The notes beneath the pieces are model-generated. The model ran no database searches and had not been told where the DNA came from. It saw nothing but the letters and a program-made list of their open reading frames with translations. This document shows, piece after piece, positions 1 to 7,512 of a DNA stretch of 23,599 nucleotides; positions within the stretch are counted from its first letter, which is position 1, and each line of letters begins with the position of its first letter. The DNA lies in assembly GCA_964416315.1 (NCBI GenBank), contig CAYQDR010000075.1:1-23599 (forward strand), written 5' to 3'. A program made the translations under genes and the position numbers. Source of the stretch: CAYQDR01 sp964416315 (GTDB lineage Bacteria > Methylomirabilota > Methylomirabilia > Rokubacteriales > DASRDR01).

Positions 1-248
1 GGCGTCGCGCGCCCGCCCCGCCCCGCCCCGGCGCGGCATTTTCTGCTTGACAGGGTTTTCGACGGGGGTCTGACTGCGGTCGCGGTGGCGGCCGCCAGCC
101 CTGTCCAGCGGTCTGCCTTGGCCCTTCGCGCCGCGCCTCGCCGGCGCCGGACCCCGAAACGGTTCCCGCCCTCACGATCCGCCGTCCTGGAGCCTCCCCG
201 GTGGCCTGAGAATCACGTGGTAGGGTCTGCGCAGGAGGACAACCGGCT
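1..248. other. Upstream region of the HNH gene
   Basis: No gene is supported here. The stretch opens with a short GC tandem (three GCCCC units at 15-29). A perfect -35-like TTGACA lies at 47-52, but nothing 16-19 bases downstream resembles a -10 box, so I do not call a promoter. The only clear signal is the ribosome binding site AGGAGGA at 233-239, nine bases before the ATG at 249. The short reading frame at 85-372 overlaps the HNH gene in another frame and has low-complexity Arg/Pro/Ser composition, so it is treated as chance. Confidence 0.5.
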
Positions 249-1607
249 ATGCCCGACACCACTCCGGTGCCCGTGCCCTCACTCCCCGCAGCGGACCTCG
301 ACCGGCTCGGCGACGAGATCGCCACGCTCTCGGCCCACCTCGATGCCGCCACTGCCCGGCTCCTCGACCTGATCCGCGAGTTCGACGCGCGGGGCGGCTG
401 GGCCCAGCAGGGATGCCGCTCCTGCGCGGAGTGGCTGAGCTGGCGGGTCGGCCTCGACCCCGGGGCGGCGCGGGAGCGCGTGCGGGTGGCCCGCGCGCTC
501 GGCCAGCTACCAGAGCTGGCCGCGGCCCTCGCGCGGGGCGAGCTCTCCTACTCGAAGGTCCGCGCCCTGACCCGGGTGGCCACCCCCGGGACGGAGACGC
601 GGCTGCTCGAAGTCGGGCGGGCGGGGACGGCGGCCCACGTCGAGCGCATCGTGCGGGCGTGGCGGCGGGTGGACCGGCTGGGGGAGGCGCAGGAGGCGGC
701 AGCGCGCCACGCGGGCCGGTCGCTTGAGGTGTATCCGGACGAGGACGGGATGGTCGTCGTGCGGGGGCGGCTCGAGCCCGAGGCCGGAGCGCTGCTCCTC
801 CGAGCCCTCGACGCGGGGCGCGAGGCGCTCTACCAGCGGCGGCGGGCCGCCGCGTCCGCGCTCGACGAGGCTGACGCCCCGACCGCGGGCCAGCAGCAGG
901 CCGACGGCCTCGCCCTGGTGGCGGAGACGGCGCTGCAGCACGGCCTCGATCCCGGCCCGGGGAGCGAGCGGTACCAGGTCGTCGTCCACGTGGACGCGGC
1001 CCCGCTGGCCGATCCTGACCAGCCCGGGCAGTCCGCGTTGGAGGACGCCGTCCACGTTCCCGCGGAAACGTGCCGCCGCCTGGCGTGCGACGCGACGCGG
1101 GTGGTGATGCGGTACGGCGGCGACGGCGAGGGGCTCGACGTGGGCCGCCGGACGCGGACGATCCCGCCGGCGCTCCGGCGGGCGCTCCAGGCGCGGGACC
1201 GGGGGTGCCGCTTCCCGGGCTGCGGGGTGCGCCACGCCCAGGGGCACCACATCCATCACTGGGCCAACGGCGGGCCGACCCGGCTCGACAACCTCGCCCT
1301 CCTCTGCCGGCGCCATCACCGGGCCGTCCACGAGGAGGGCTACCAGGTCGAGCGCGACGCCGACGGGACGCTGCGCTTCCGGACGCCGGGCGGTCAGGCG
1401 ATTCCGGCGGTCCCCACTCCGCCGGCCGTACCCGGAGACGCACCGGCGGCGCTCGTGGCGGCGCATCGGGCGCGCGGCCTCGCCATCGACGCGCGGACGG
1501 GGTGCCCGAGCTGGCTCGGGGAGCGCCTCGACCTCGGCTGGGCGATCGGCGTCCTGCATCCCGCGGCCCAGGCGGTCGCGTCCCAGCCCGCCGGCCGCTC
1601 GCCCTGA
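249..1607 (+). CDS. DUF222 domain-containing HNH endonuclease-like protein
   Basis: A 452-residue protein with the layout of the DUF222 (13E12 repeat) family: an N-terminal helical DUF222 region (about residues 20-290) and a C-terminal HNH nuclease fold (about 315-370). The HNH part has the zinc-type Cys pair in CRFPGC, then HHIHHW near residue 332, an NL motif, and LCRRHHRAVHEEG near 351, which are the metal-binding and catalytic His positions. The family is common and often multicopy in actinobacteria and other high-GC genomes. Its biological role is poorly known, so nuclease activity is inferred. The ATG has a strong AGGAGGA site nine bases upstream. It stands alone: the next gene begins 439 bases later and is unrelated. 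The Ala/Pro-rich C-terminus looks disordered. Confidence 0.9.
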   Translation: MPDTTPVPVPSLPAADLDRLGDEIATLSAHLDAATARLLDLIREFDARGGWAQQGCRSCAEWLSWRVGLDPGAARERVRVARALGQLPELAAALARGELSYSKVRALTRVATPGTETRLLEVGRAGTAAHVERIVRAWRRVDRLGEAQEAAARHAGRSLEVYPDEDGMVVVRGRLEPEAGALLLRALDAGREALYQRRRAAASALDEADAPTAGQQQADGLALVAETALQHGLDPGPGSERYQVVVHVDAAPLADPDQPGQSALEDAVHVPAETCRRLACDATRVVMRYGGDGEGLDVGRRTRTIPPALRRALQARDRGCRFPGCGVRHAQGHHIHHWANGGPTRLDNLALLCRRHHRAVHEEGYQVERDADGTLRFRTPGGQAIPAVPTPPAVPGDAPAALVAAHRARGLAIDARTGCPSWLGERLDLGWAIGVLHPAAQAVASQPAGRSP

Positions 1608-2046
1608 GCGACGCATGGGTCAGACCCCGTCGAGCGCACCCCAACCAGGTTCCTCGGCACGGGCTGAGGCTTCGCCGAAACCCACAGGGCGGGGCGCTTC
1701 TTGAGCTCGCGCCCCTCCTCTTCCGTACGGTCCTTGAACGTCAGCTTGATATCTGGCTACCTCAGCGTGATCTGCAGCCGCCCCCGAACGCGCCTCTCCG
1801 GTGGCTTCTGACCAGAGCAGGACAGCGCTACCATGCGCGCGCGGGGAGCAGAATGGGGCGACCGAGCGGAGACCGAGACTGCTCTCCTTGCGAAGGCACG
1901 GCGGCGTTGACGAGACGCCAGGCACCCGAGCAGGGCAGCGAGGACTTGCCGAGTCCTGTCGATGGCTACTGACTCGAATGGGCTCAGCGGCCGAGGCGGA
2001 GGGCAGATCCGGCGTGGGCTTCGGCACGATAGAGACAAAGGACGCC
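1608..2046. other. 439-base stretch without a convincing gene
   Basis: Frames on both strands are open in places, as expected at this GC content, but none gives a recognisable protein or a good start. A perfect 11-base palindrome, GGGTCAGACCC, lies at 1617-1627, ten bases after the HNH stop codon; similar palindromes occur near REP elements, but one copy proves nothing. On the minus strand, about 1620-1740 reads as a charged, fairly ordinary peptide (containing TFKDRTEEEGRELKKRP) with no start or family I recognise; it may be a gene remnant. No promoter is obvious. An AAAGGA ribosome binding site at 2037-2042 serves the gene at 2047. Confidence 0.45.
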
Positions 2047-4464
2047 ATGAAGACGACCGCGCGGGTGGTCGTGATCGGAGGGGGGATCGTCGGCTGTAGC
2101 GTCCTCTACCACCTGGCCCGGGCCGGCTGGTCGGACGTGGCCCTGGTGGAGCGCGGCGAGCTGGCCTCCGGCTCCACCTGGCACGCCGCCGGCAACACCC
2201 CGCACTTCAACACGAGCCTCAACCTGAGCCGCATCCACCTCTACGGCACCGACCTCTACCAGCGGCTCCCCGCCGAGACCGGCCAGGCCGTCGGCTTCCA
2301 CAAGGCTGGGAGCCTGCGGCTCGCCTCGGTGCCGGCCCGGATGGACGAGTACCGGCGCCATCGCGGAAAGGCCCGGACCATCGGGCTGCCCTTCGAGCTG
2401 ATCGGCCCGGCGGAGATCAAGCGACTTCACCCCCTGGTGGAGACCGACGGCCTCCTCGGCGCCGCGTGGAACCCGGAGGACGGCCATGTCGATCCCTCCG
2501 GCGTCACCCAGGCGCTGGCCAAGGGGGCGCGGGACCGTGGGGCGGCGGTGTACCGGCAGACGCGCGTCATCGGGATCGGGCGGACCGGCGGCGGGGAGTG
2601 GCGGGTCACTACCGACCGCGGAACGATCACGACGGCGGTCGTCGTCAACGCGGCCGGGACGTGGGCGCGCGAGATCGGCCGGATGGTCGGGCTGGACCTG
2701 CCCATCGTCCCCATGGAGCACCAGTACCTCGTGACCGAGGCGATCCCGGAGGTCGCCGCCCTGGGCGGGGAGCTCCCGCTCGTCCGCGAGGTAGACGCCT
2801 CGTACTACCTCCGCCAGGAAGGGCAGGGCTTCATTCTCGGCCCCTACGAGCGGGGCGCACGTCCGTTCGGCGTCGGCGGGATCCCTCCCGACTACCGGGC
2901 GGAACTCCTCCCTCCCGACGTGAGCCGGCTCCAGCCCGTCGTCGGGAAGGCGATGCAGCGGCTCCCCTGCCTTGCCGCGGCGGGGATCGTCCGGGTGGTC
3001 AACGGGCCCATCACCTACACGCCGGACGGCAACCCCCTGCTCGGCCCGGCCGTCGGCCTCCCCGGCTTCTACGTCGCCTGCGGCTTCAGCTTCGGCATCA
3101 CTCAGGCCGGTGGGGCCGGGCGGCATCTGGCCGAGTGGATCGTCGAGGGCCAGCCTGCCATCGACCTCTGGGAGGTCGATCCGCGGCGTTACGGCCCCTA
3201 CGCCACCGAGGCCTACGTCGTGGCGCGCGGCATCGACATCTACGAAGACGAGTACGCCATCGTCTTTCCCCAGGACGACCGGCGCGCCGGCCGCCCCGCC
3301 CGCGTGAGCCCGCTCTACGAGCGGTTGCGGACGGCGGGGGCGGTGTTCGGGGTGCGGAACGGCTGGGAGCGCCCCTACTGGTTCGCCCCTCCCGGGGTCG
3401 AGGCGCGGGACGTGCCGAGCTTTCGGCGGGCCAACTGGTTCGAGTTCGTCGGGGCCGAGGCCCGCGCTGTCCGCCAGCGCGTCGGCATCCTGGAGCTCTC
3501 CAGCTTCTCCAAGTACGAGGTCTCGGGCCCCGGTGCCGAGGCGCTCCTGAATCGCCTCTGCGCCAACCGGCTGCTGCCCGTGGGGCGCATCGCGGTCTCG
3601 CAGATGCTCAACTCCCGCGGCACCATCGAGTGTGACACGACCGTGACCCGGCTCGCGCCGGAGCGCTTCCTGGTGGTCAGCGCCGCGGTGGCGGAGCAGC
3701 ACGATCTGGACTGGCTCCTCCGCCACGCGCCGGACGATGGGAGCGTCCGGATCGAGAACGTGACCAATCGCGACGGCGTCCTGATCCTGGCCGGACCCCG
3801 GGCCCGCGACGTCCTCCGCCGGCTGACCGACGCCGACCTCGACAATGCGGCGTTTCCGTGGCTCTCGATGCGGGAGATCGCGGCGGGCTATGGTCCCGTC
3901 CGGGCGCTCCGGATCAATTTCGTCGGCGAGCTGGGATGGGAGCTTCACCATCCCGTCGAGTACCAGATCGGGCTCTACGATGCCCTGATGCAGGCCGGCG
4001 CCGACCTCGGCATCGTCAACTTCGGCCTCCGCGCGATGGACTCGCTCCGGCTCGAGAAGGCGTACCGGGTCTGGGGCGCCGACATCAACACGGAGGTGAC
4101 GCCGCTGGAGGCCGGGCTCGAGCGGTTCGTCGCCTTCGACAAGGGCGAGTTCATCGGCCGGGAGGCGCTGCTCGAGCAGAAGCGCGCCGGCGTGCGGAAG
4201 CGCCTCGTCACCCTGGAGGTCACGGCGCTGGACGCCGACTGCCACGGCAACGAGGCGGTCCTGGCCGACGGCCGGGTGGTCGGCATCACCACGTCGGGCG
4301 GCTACGGGCACTGGGTCGGGCAGAGCCTGGCGGTCGCGTACCTGGACGCGCCGTTCGCGGTCGCCGGGACGGCGCTGTCGGTGGAGATCCTCGGGGACTG
4401 CCGGCCGGCGCGGGTGGTCTCCGAGCCGCTCTTCGATCCGCAGAACGCGCGGCCGAGGGGATGA
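2047..4464 (+). CDS. FAD-dependent oxidoreductase with GcvT domain (dimethylglycine/sarcosine dehydrogenase family)
   Basis: An 805-residue two-part enzyme. The N-terminal DAO-type FAD domain (about 1-380) carries the dinucleotide motif GGGIVG at 11-16. STWHAAG at 43-49 places His46 where dimethylglycine and sarcosine dehydrogenases attach FAD covalently. The second half (from about 460) is a folate-binding GcvT/aminomethyltransferase module with GELGWELH, SLRLEKAYRVWG and a TPLEAGL motif, followed by the GcvT C-terminal barrel. By family, it oxidatively demethylates an N-methylated amine and passes the one-carbon unit to tetrahydrofolate; the true substrate is unknown. The frame is open further upstream to 1801, but that extension is low-complexity and lies before the FAD motif. 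ATG 2047 follows AAAGGA and starts directly at the Rossmann strand. Confidence 0.9.
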   Translation: MKTTARVVVIGGGIVGCSVLYHLARAGWSDVALVERGELASGSTWHAAGNTPHFNTSLNLSRIHLYGTDLYQRLPAETGQAVGFHKAGSLRLASVPARMDEYRRHRGKARTIGLPFELIGPAEIKRLHPLVETDGLLGAAWNPEDGHVDPSGVTQALAKGARDRGAAVYRQTRVIGIGRTGGGEWRVTTDRGTITTAVVVNAAGTWAREIGRMVGLDLPIVPMEHQYLVTEAIPEVAALGGELPLVREVDASYYLRQEGQGFILGPYERGARPFGVGGIPPDYRAELLPPDVSRLQPVVGKAMQRLPCLAAAGIVRVVNGPITYTPDGNPLLGPAVGLPGFYVACGFSFGITQAGGAGRHLAEWIVEGQPAIDLWEVDPRRYGPYATEAYVVARGIDIYEDEYAIVFPQDDRRAGRPARVSPLYERLRTAGAVFGVRNGWERPYWFAPPGVEARDVPSFRRANWFEFVGAEARAVRQRVGILELSSFSKYEVSGPGAEALLNRLCANRLLPVGRIAVSQMLNSRGTIECDTTVTRLAPERFLVVSAAVAEQHDLDWLLRHAPDDGSVRIENVTNRDGVLILAGPRARDVLRRLTDADLDNAAFPWLSMREIAAGYGPVRALRINFVGELGWELHHPVEYQIGLYDALMQAGADLGIVNFGLRAMDSLRLEKAYRVWGADINTEVTPLEAGLERFVAFDKGEFIGREALLEQKRAGVRKRLVTLEVTALDADCHGNEAVLADGRVVGITTSGGYGHWVGQSLAVAYLDAPFAVAGTALSVEILGDCRPARVVSEPLFDPQNARPRG

Positions 4465-4471
4465 GCTACCC

Positions 4472-4909
4472 CTAGCCGGCGGGCCGGAGCCGCTTGTAGA
4501 AGAGGAGCTCGCGGACGCCCTGGGGGAGGTTCTCCACGTAGCCGCTCGCGACGAACCCGAGCGCCCGGTGCATCTGGATCGCGTCGGCGTTGGTCTCCTC
4601 GGTGGAGGAGAAGAGGCGCGGGCTCGGGCTGCGCGCCTCGACCGCCTGATAGAGCGCGCGGGCCACCCCCCGGCGGCGCCGATCCTGGCGCACGGCGACG
4701 AGCAGGACGAACGTGCAGGCGAACCAGTCCGTCCGGTAGGCGAGCGTGCCCACGACCTCGCCGTCGAGGCGGGCCACCAGCAGCCCCCCCCGGTTCAGCG
4801 CGGCCTGGATCAATGGCCCCGCCCGCCGCCCCCCGACCAGGGCTTCGGCCAGATCCACGCAGCGGGGCACGTCCTCCGGCCTCGCGACCCCGACCTCCGG
4901 CGCGCGCAT
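4472..4909 (-). CDS. GNAT family N-acetyltransferase
   Basis: A 145-residue protein, the only confident minus-strand gene. It has the GNAT acetyl-CoA-binding motif A (QDRRRRGVARAL, residues 75-86) after a beta-strand (FVLLVAV), and a C-terminal motif B-like region with NADAIQMHRALGFVASGY. The family moves an acetyl group from acetyl-CoA to an amine; the acceptor cannot be named. The frame is open further upstream to 5125, but that part lies inside the next gene on the other strand. The ATG at 4909 follows GGGAGGA at a good distance and begins at MRAPEVGVARPEDVPRC, a normal GNAT start. It converges on the dehydrogenase (7-base gap at 4465-4471) and diverges from the oxidoreductase at 4953. Confidence 0.88.
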   Translation of the reverse strand: MRAPEVGVARPEDVPRCVDLAEALVGGRRAGPLIQAALNRGGLLVARLDGEVVGTLAYRTDWFACTFVLLVAVRQDRRRRGVARALYQAVEARSPSPRLFSSTEETNADAIQMHRALGFVASGYVENLPQGVRELLFYKRLRPAG

Positions 4910-4952
4910 GCGGTCCTCCCGAGCCTCCGAGTCATGATAGTCTCGCCAGGCG

Positions 4953-5879
4953 ATGAAGTTCGGCGTCTTCCTGCCCGTCTCGGGCCGCGCGGCGAGCGGC
5001 GTCCTCATGGACGCGGCGCGGCGCGCGGAGGCCCTCGGGTTCGCGGCGGTCTGGGCCGCGGACCGCATCGTCACCCCGTGGGAGATCCGGACCCCGTACC
5101 CGTACAGCCTCGACCAGCGCTTCATCGTCCCGCCGGACGCCCCGTTCCTCGAGCCGCTCTCCTGCCTCGCGTACCTCGCGGGCGGGACCGGGACGATCCG
5201 ACTCGGGATGAGCGTGCTCGTGATGCCTTACCGCCACCCGCTCTACTGGGCCAAGATCGCGGCGACGATCGACCACCTCTCCCGGGGCCGCCTGATCCTC
5301 GGGGTGGGGGTCGGCTGGATGGCGGAGGAGTTCGACGCCCTCGGCGTCCCGTTCCGCGAGCGCGGGGCGATGGCCGACGAGGCGCTCGAGGTCCTGAACG
5401 CGTTGTGGACGCAGGAGCGGCCCCGGTTCCAGGGGCGCTTCTATCGCTTCGCCGACATCGGCTTCGCCCCGAAGCCCCTCCAGGCGCCGCGCGTCCCCGT
5501 CTGGGTCGGGGGGGAGGGGACGCGGGCCCAGCGCCGGGCCGGCCGGTACGCCGACGCGTGGTTCCCCTACTTCGTCCGGATCACGCCGCGGGAGCTGGCG
5601 TCCCGGTTCGAGACCGTCCGCCGCGCGGCCGCGGAGGCCGGCCGCGACCCGGCCGCGCTGCGGCTCGCCTGCTGCCTGCCGGTCGAGCTGACGCCCGAGC
5701 CCGCCCCGCAGGAGCCGGATCGCCTCGTCGGCAGCCCCGCGCAGCTCACCACGGCGCTCAAGGCGTTCGAGGCGGTCGGCGTCGAGCACGTGGCGCTCCA
5801 GTTCATGGTGCCGAGCTGGCCCCGCCGGCTCGCCGAGATCGAACGCTTCGCCGAGGCCGTCCTGCCCGCCTTCCGCTGA
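4953..5879 (+). CDS. LLM class flavin-dependent oxidoreductase
   Basis: A 308-residue luciferase-like (bacterial luciferase/F420-type) TIM-barrel protein. It starts with the family's MKFGVFLPV strand and continues with EALGFAAVWAADRI, a conserved GRLILGVGVGWMAEEF segment (about 112-130), a PKPLQAPRVPVWVGG segment (about 173-187), and RAGRYADAWFP. The length is normal. It resembles the Rv2161c/TIGR03619-like branch, many members of which use F420, but FMN use cannot be excluded from sequence. The substrate is unknown. ATG 4953 is the natural first residue; only a weak ribosome binding site is visible in the 43-base gap shared with the divergent acetyltransferase. The following 140 bases hold the TrpB2 promoter, so this gene probably ends its own transcript. 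Confidence 0.88.
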   Translation: MKFGVFLPVSGRAASGVLMDAARRAEALGFAAVWAADRIVTPWEIRTPYPYSLDQRFIVPPDAPFLEPLSCLAYLAGGTGTIRLGMSVLVMPYRHPLYWAKIAATIDHLSRGRLILGVGVGWMAEEFDALGVPFRERGAMADEALEVLNALWTQERPRFQGRFYRFADIGFAPKPLQAPRVPVWVGGEGTRAQRRAGRYADAWFPYFVRITPRELASRFETVRRAAAEAGRDPAALRLACCLPVELTPEPAPQEPDRLVGSPAQLTTALKAFEAVGVEHVALQFMVPSWPRRLAEIERFAEAVLPAFR

Positions 5880-5904
5880 CAGGCGCGGGGACACCCGGCC
5901 GCCG

Positions 5905-5934
5905 TTGACAGGGGGGCGCGCCGGGGGCTAGAGT
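5905..5934 (+). promoter_or_regulatory. Sigma70-type promoter for the TrpB2 gene
   Basis: A perfect -35 box TTGACA (5905-5910), an 18-base spacer and a -10-like TAGAGT (5929-5934, four of six consensus bases). Transcription would start near 5941, leaving a leader of about 80 bases before the GTG at 6020. The leader contains two similar CTAAAC motifs (around 5954 and 5967) but no clear attenuator hairpin, leader peptide or T-box. Confidence 0.6.
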
Positions 5935-6019
5935 GCAACCGGGTGCTGGCCCCTAAACCCTTGCCGCTAAACGGCTCGCCCCACTGCGCGAAGTCTGCCA
6001 TCTGACGGAGGAGGCTCAC

Positions 6020-7384
6020 GTGCCACAGACCAAGTTCCTGCTCGACGAGCGAGACATCCCGACCCGGTGGTACAACATCCAGGCGGACCTGCCGCAGCCC
6101 CTGCCGCCGGTCATCCACCCCGGGACGCTCCAGCCGATCGGGCCGCCGGACCTCGCGCCGCTCTTCCCGATGGAGCTGATCAAGCAGGAGGTGAGCCAGG
6201 AGCGCTGGATCGAGGTCCCGGAAGCCGTGCGCGACGTCTGGCGGCTCTGGCGGCCGACGCCGCTCCACCGCGCGCACCGTCTCGAGCGCGCGCTGGACAC
6301 GCCCGCGCGCATCTACTACAAGTGGGAAGGCGTCTCGCCCGCCGGGAGCCACAAGCCCAACACCGCCGTCGCCCAGGCCTACTACAACAAGCAGGAGGGC
6401 GTCCGGCGGCTCACGACGGAGACCGGCGCCGGGCAGTGGGGCTCGGCGCTCGCCTTCGCCTGCCGGGCCTTCGACCTCGAGTGCAAGGTCTACATGGTCC
6501 GGGTCTCCTACGACCAGAAGCCCTACCGCCGCCTCATGATGGAGGCGTGGGGGGCGAAGGTGCTGCCGAGCCCCTCGACCGACACGCACGCCGGACGGAG
6601 CATCCTCGCGAAAGACCCGCAGTCGCCGGGGAGCCTCGGGATCGCGATCTCGGAGGCTGTCGAGGAGGCGGCCCAGCGCGAGGACACGAAGTACTCGCTC
6701 GGGTCCGTGCTGAACCACGTCCTCATGCACCAGACCGTGATCGGCCAGGAGGCCATCAAGCAGCTCGAGATGGCCGGCGACCGGCCCGACATCCTGGTCG
6801 GCTGCATCGGCGGCGGCTCGAACTTCGCCGGGTTCGCCTTCCCGTTCTTGCAGGAGAAGCTCACCGGCAAGCGCAAGGACCTGCGCGTCATCGCGGTGGA
6901 GCCCCAGGCCTGCCCGAGCCTGACGAAGGGGCTGTACGTGTACGACTTCGGCGACACGGCCCAGACGACGCCGCTCATGAAGATGTACACGCTGGGCCAC
7001 TCGTTCATCCCGGCGCCGATCCACGCGGGCGGCCTCCGCTACCACGGGATGGCGCCGCTCGTCTGCGCGCTCTACGACGCGAAGGTCATCGAGGCGCTCG
7101 CCGTCCACCAGAACCCGACGTTCGAGGCTGCGCTGACCTTCGCGAAGGCCGAGGGGTTCCTCCCGGCGCCGGAGGCGGCCCACGCGATCCGCGTCGTGAT
7201 CGACGAGGCGCTCCGGTGCAAGAAATCGGGGGAGCGGAAGGTCATCGCGTTCAACTTCTGCGGCCACGGCCACTTCGACCTCTCGGCCTACGAGCGCTAC
7301 CTGGCGGGGAAGCTCGAGGACTTCGAGTACCCGGCCGAGAAGGTGCGGGAGGCCCTCGCCGGCGTTCCCAAGGTCAAGGTGTGA
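6020..7384 (+). CDS. trpB2: TrpB-like PLP-dependent enzyme, TrpB2 family (tryptophan synthase beta chain 2)
   Basis: A 454-residue PLP-dependent fold-type II protein of the TrpB2 group (TIGR01415), which is longer than classical TrpB and has an N-terminal extension like the one here (LPPVIHPGTLQPIGPPDLAPLFP). The PLP lysine is K112 in SPAGSHKPNTA, and the phosphate-binding loop is GCIGGGSNFAG. TrpB condenses indole with serine to make tryptophan. TrpB2 proteins often lack an alpha-subunit partner, and no trpA or other trp gene is nearby, so indole salvage or another beta-replacement reaction is possible. GTG 6020 follows a strong GGAGGAGG site (6007-6014). It has its own promoter upstream and paired palindromic repeats downstream. 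Confidence 0.92.
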   Translation: MPQTKFLLDERDIPTRWYNIQADLPQPLPPVIHPGTLQPIGPPDLAPLFPMELIKQEVSQERWIEVPEAVRDVWRLWRPTPLHRAHRLERALDTPARIYYKWEGVSPAGSHKPNTAVAQAYYNKQEGVRRLTTETGAGQWGSALAFACRAFDLECKVYMVRVSYDQKPYRRLMMEAWGAKVLPSPSTDTHAGRSILAKDPQSPGSLGIAISEAVEEAAQREDTKYSLGSVLNHVLMHQTVIGQEAIKQLEMAGDRPDILVGCIGGGSNFAGFAFPFLQEKLTGKRKDLRVIAVEPQACPSLTKGLYVYDFGDTAQTTPLMKMYTLGHSFIPAPIHAGGLRYHGMAPLVCALYDAKVIEALAVHQNPTFEAALTFAKAEGFLPAPEAAHAIRVVIDEALRCKKSGERKVIAFNFCGHGHFDLSAYERYLAGKLEDFEYPAEKVREALAGVPKVKV

Positions 7385-7391
7385 CCACGCC

Positions 7392-7428
7392 TCCCTCTCC
7401 CTTCCAGGGAGAGGGTCGGGGTGAGGGT
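7392..7428 (+). repeat. REP-like palindromic element, copy 1
   Basis: A perfect 9-base stem CCCTCTCCC (7393-7401) / GGGAGAGGG (7407-7415) with a five-base loop, followed by a conserved tail GGGGTGAG (7418-7425). A second copy lies inverted at 7452-7492. It occupies the gap between the TrpB2 stop and the acyl-CoA dehydrogenase start. Similar C/T-rich palindromes with a GGGGTGAGGG tail occur as dispersed intergenic repeats in many GC-rich bacteria (my recollection, not a search). There is no T-tract, so it is not a standard intrinsic terminator. Confidence 0.75.
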
Positions 7429-7451
7429 CACGCCTCGCCGCGCTGGCTCCC

Positions 7452-7492
7452 CGCTCACCCCAGCCCTCTCCCCCGGGGGCGGGGGAGAGGGA
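7452..7492 (-). repeat. REP-like palindromic element, copy 2 (inverted)
   Basis: The same element as at 7392-7428 in the opposite orientation: the tail complement CTCACCCC (7454-7461) comes first, then an 11-base perfect stem CCCTCTCCCCC (7464-7474) / GGGGGAGAGGG (7481-7491) around a six-base loop. The two copies face each other across about 24 bases, so the transcript could fold either as two hairpins or as one long one. It ends about 20 bases before the GTG of the next gene. Confidence 0.75.
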
Positions 7493-7512
7493 GACTGAGG
7501 TAGGGGACACCA

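Noticed and set aside
15..30. GCCCC tandem repeat as a satellite or CRISPR-like unit
   Set aside because: Three short units only, without spacers; ordinary low-complexity GC sequence.
47..76. Promoter for the HNH gene from the TTGACA at 47-52
   Set aside because: No acceptable -10 box at 16-19 bases spacing, and it would lie about 170 bases before the start.
1617..1627. GGGTCAGACCC palindrome as a mobile-element end
   Set aside because: A single copy, no partner and no transposase gene in the window; noted in the gap annotation only.
1984..4311. A 775-residue open frame on the minus strand
   Set aside because: It is antisense to the dehydrogenase, has shadow-like composition (Asp/Arg/Pro/Val/His-rich) and no recognised motif. 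Long antisense frames are expected at this GC content.
5941..6019. Tryptophan-linked attenuator or T-box in the TrpB2 leader
   Set aside because: There is no Trp-rich leader peptide, no T-box motif and no pair of alternative hairpins; only two CTAAAC motifs.
5567..7510. A 647-residue minus-strand frame across three genes
   Set aside because: It runs through the oxidoreductase end, the TrpB2 promoter, the TrpB2 gene and the REP-like repeats without any family motif. Chance frame.
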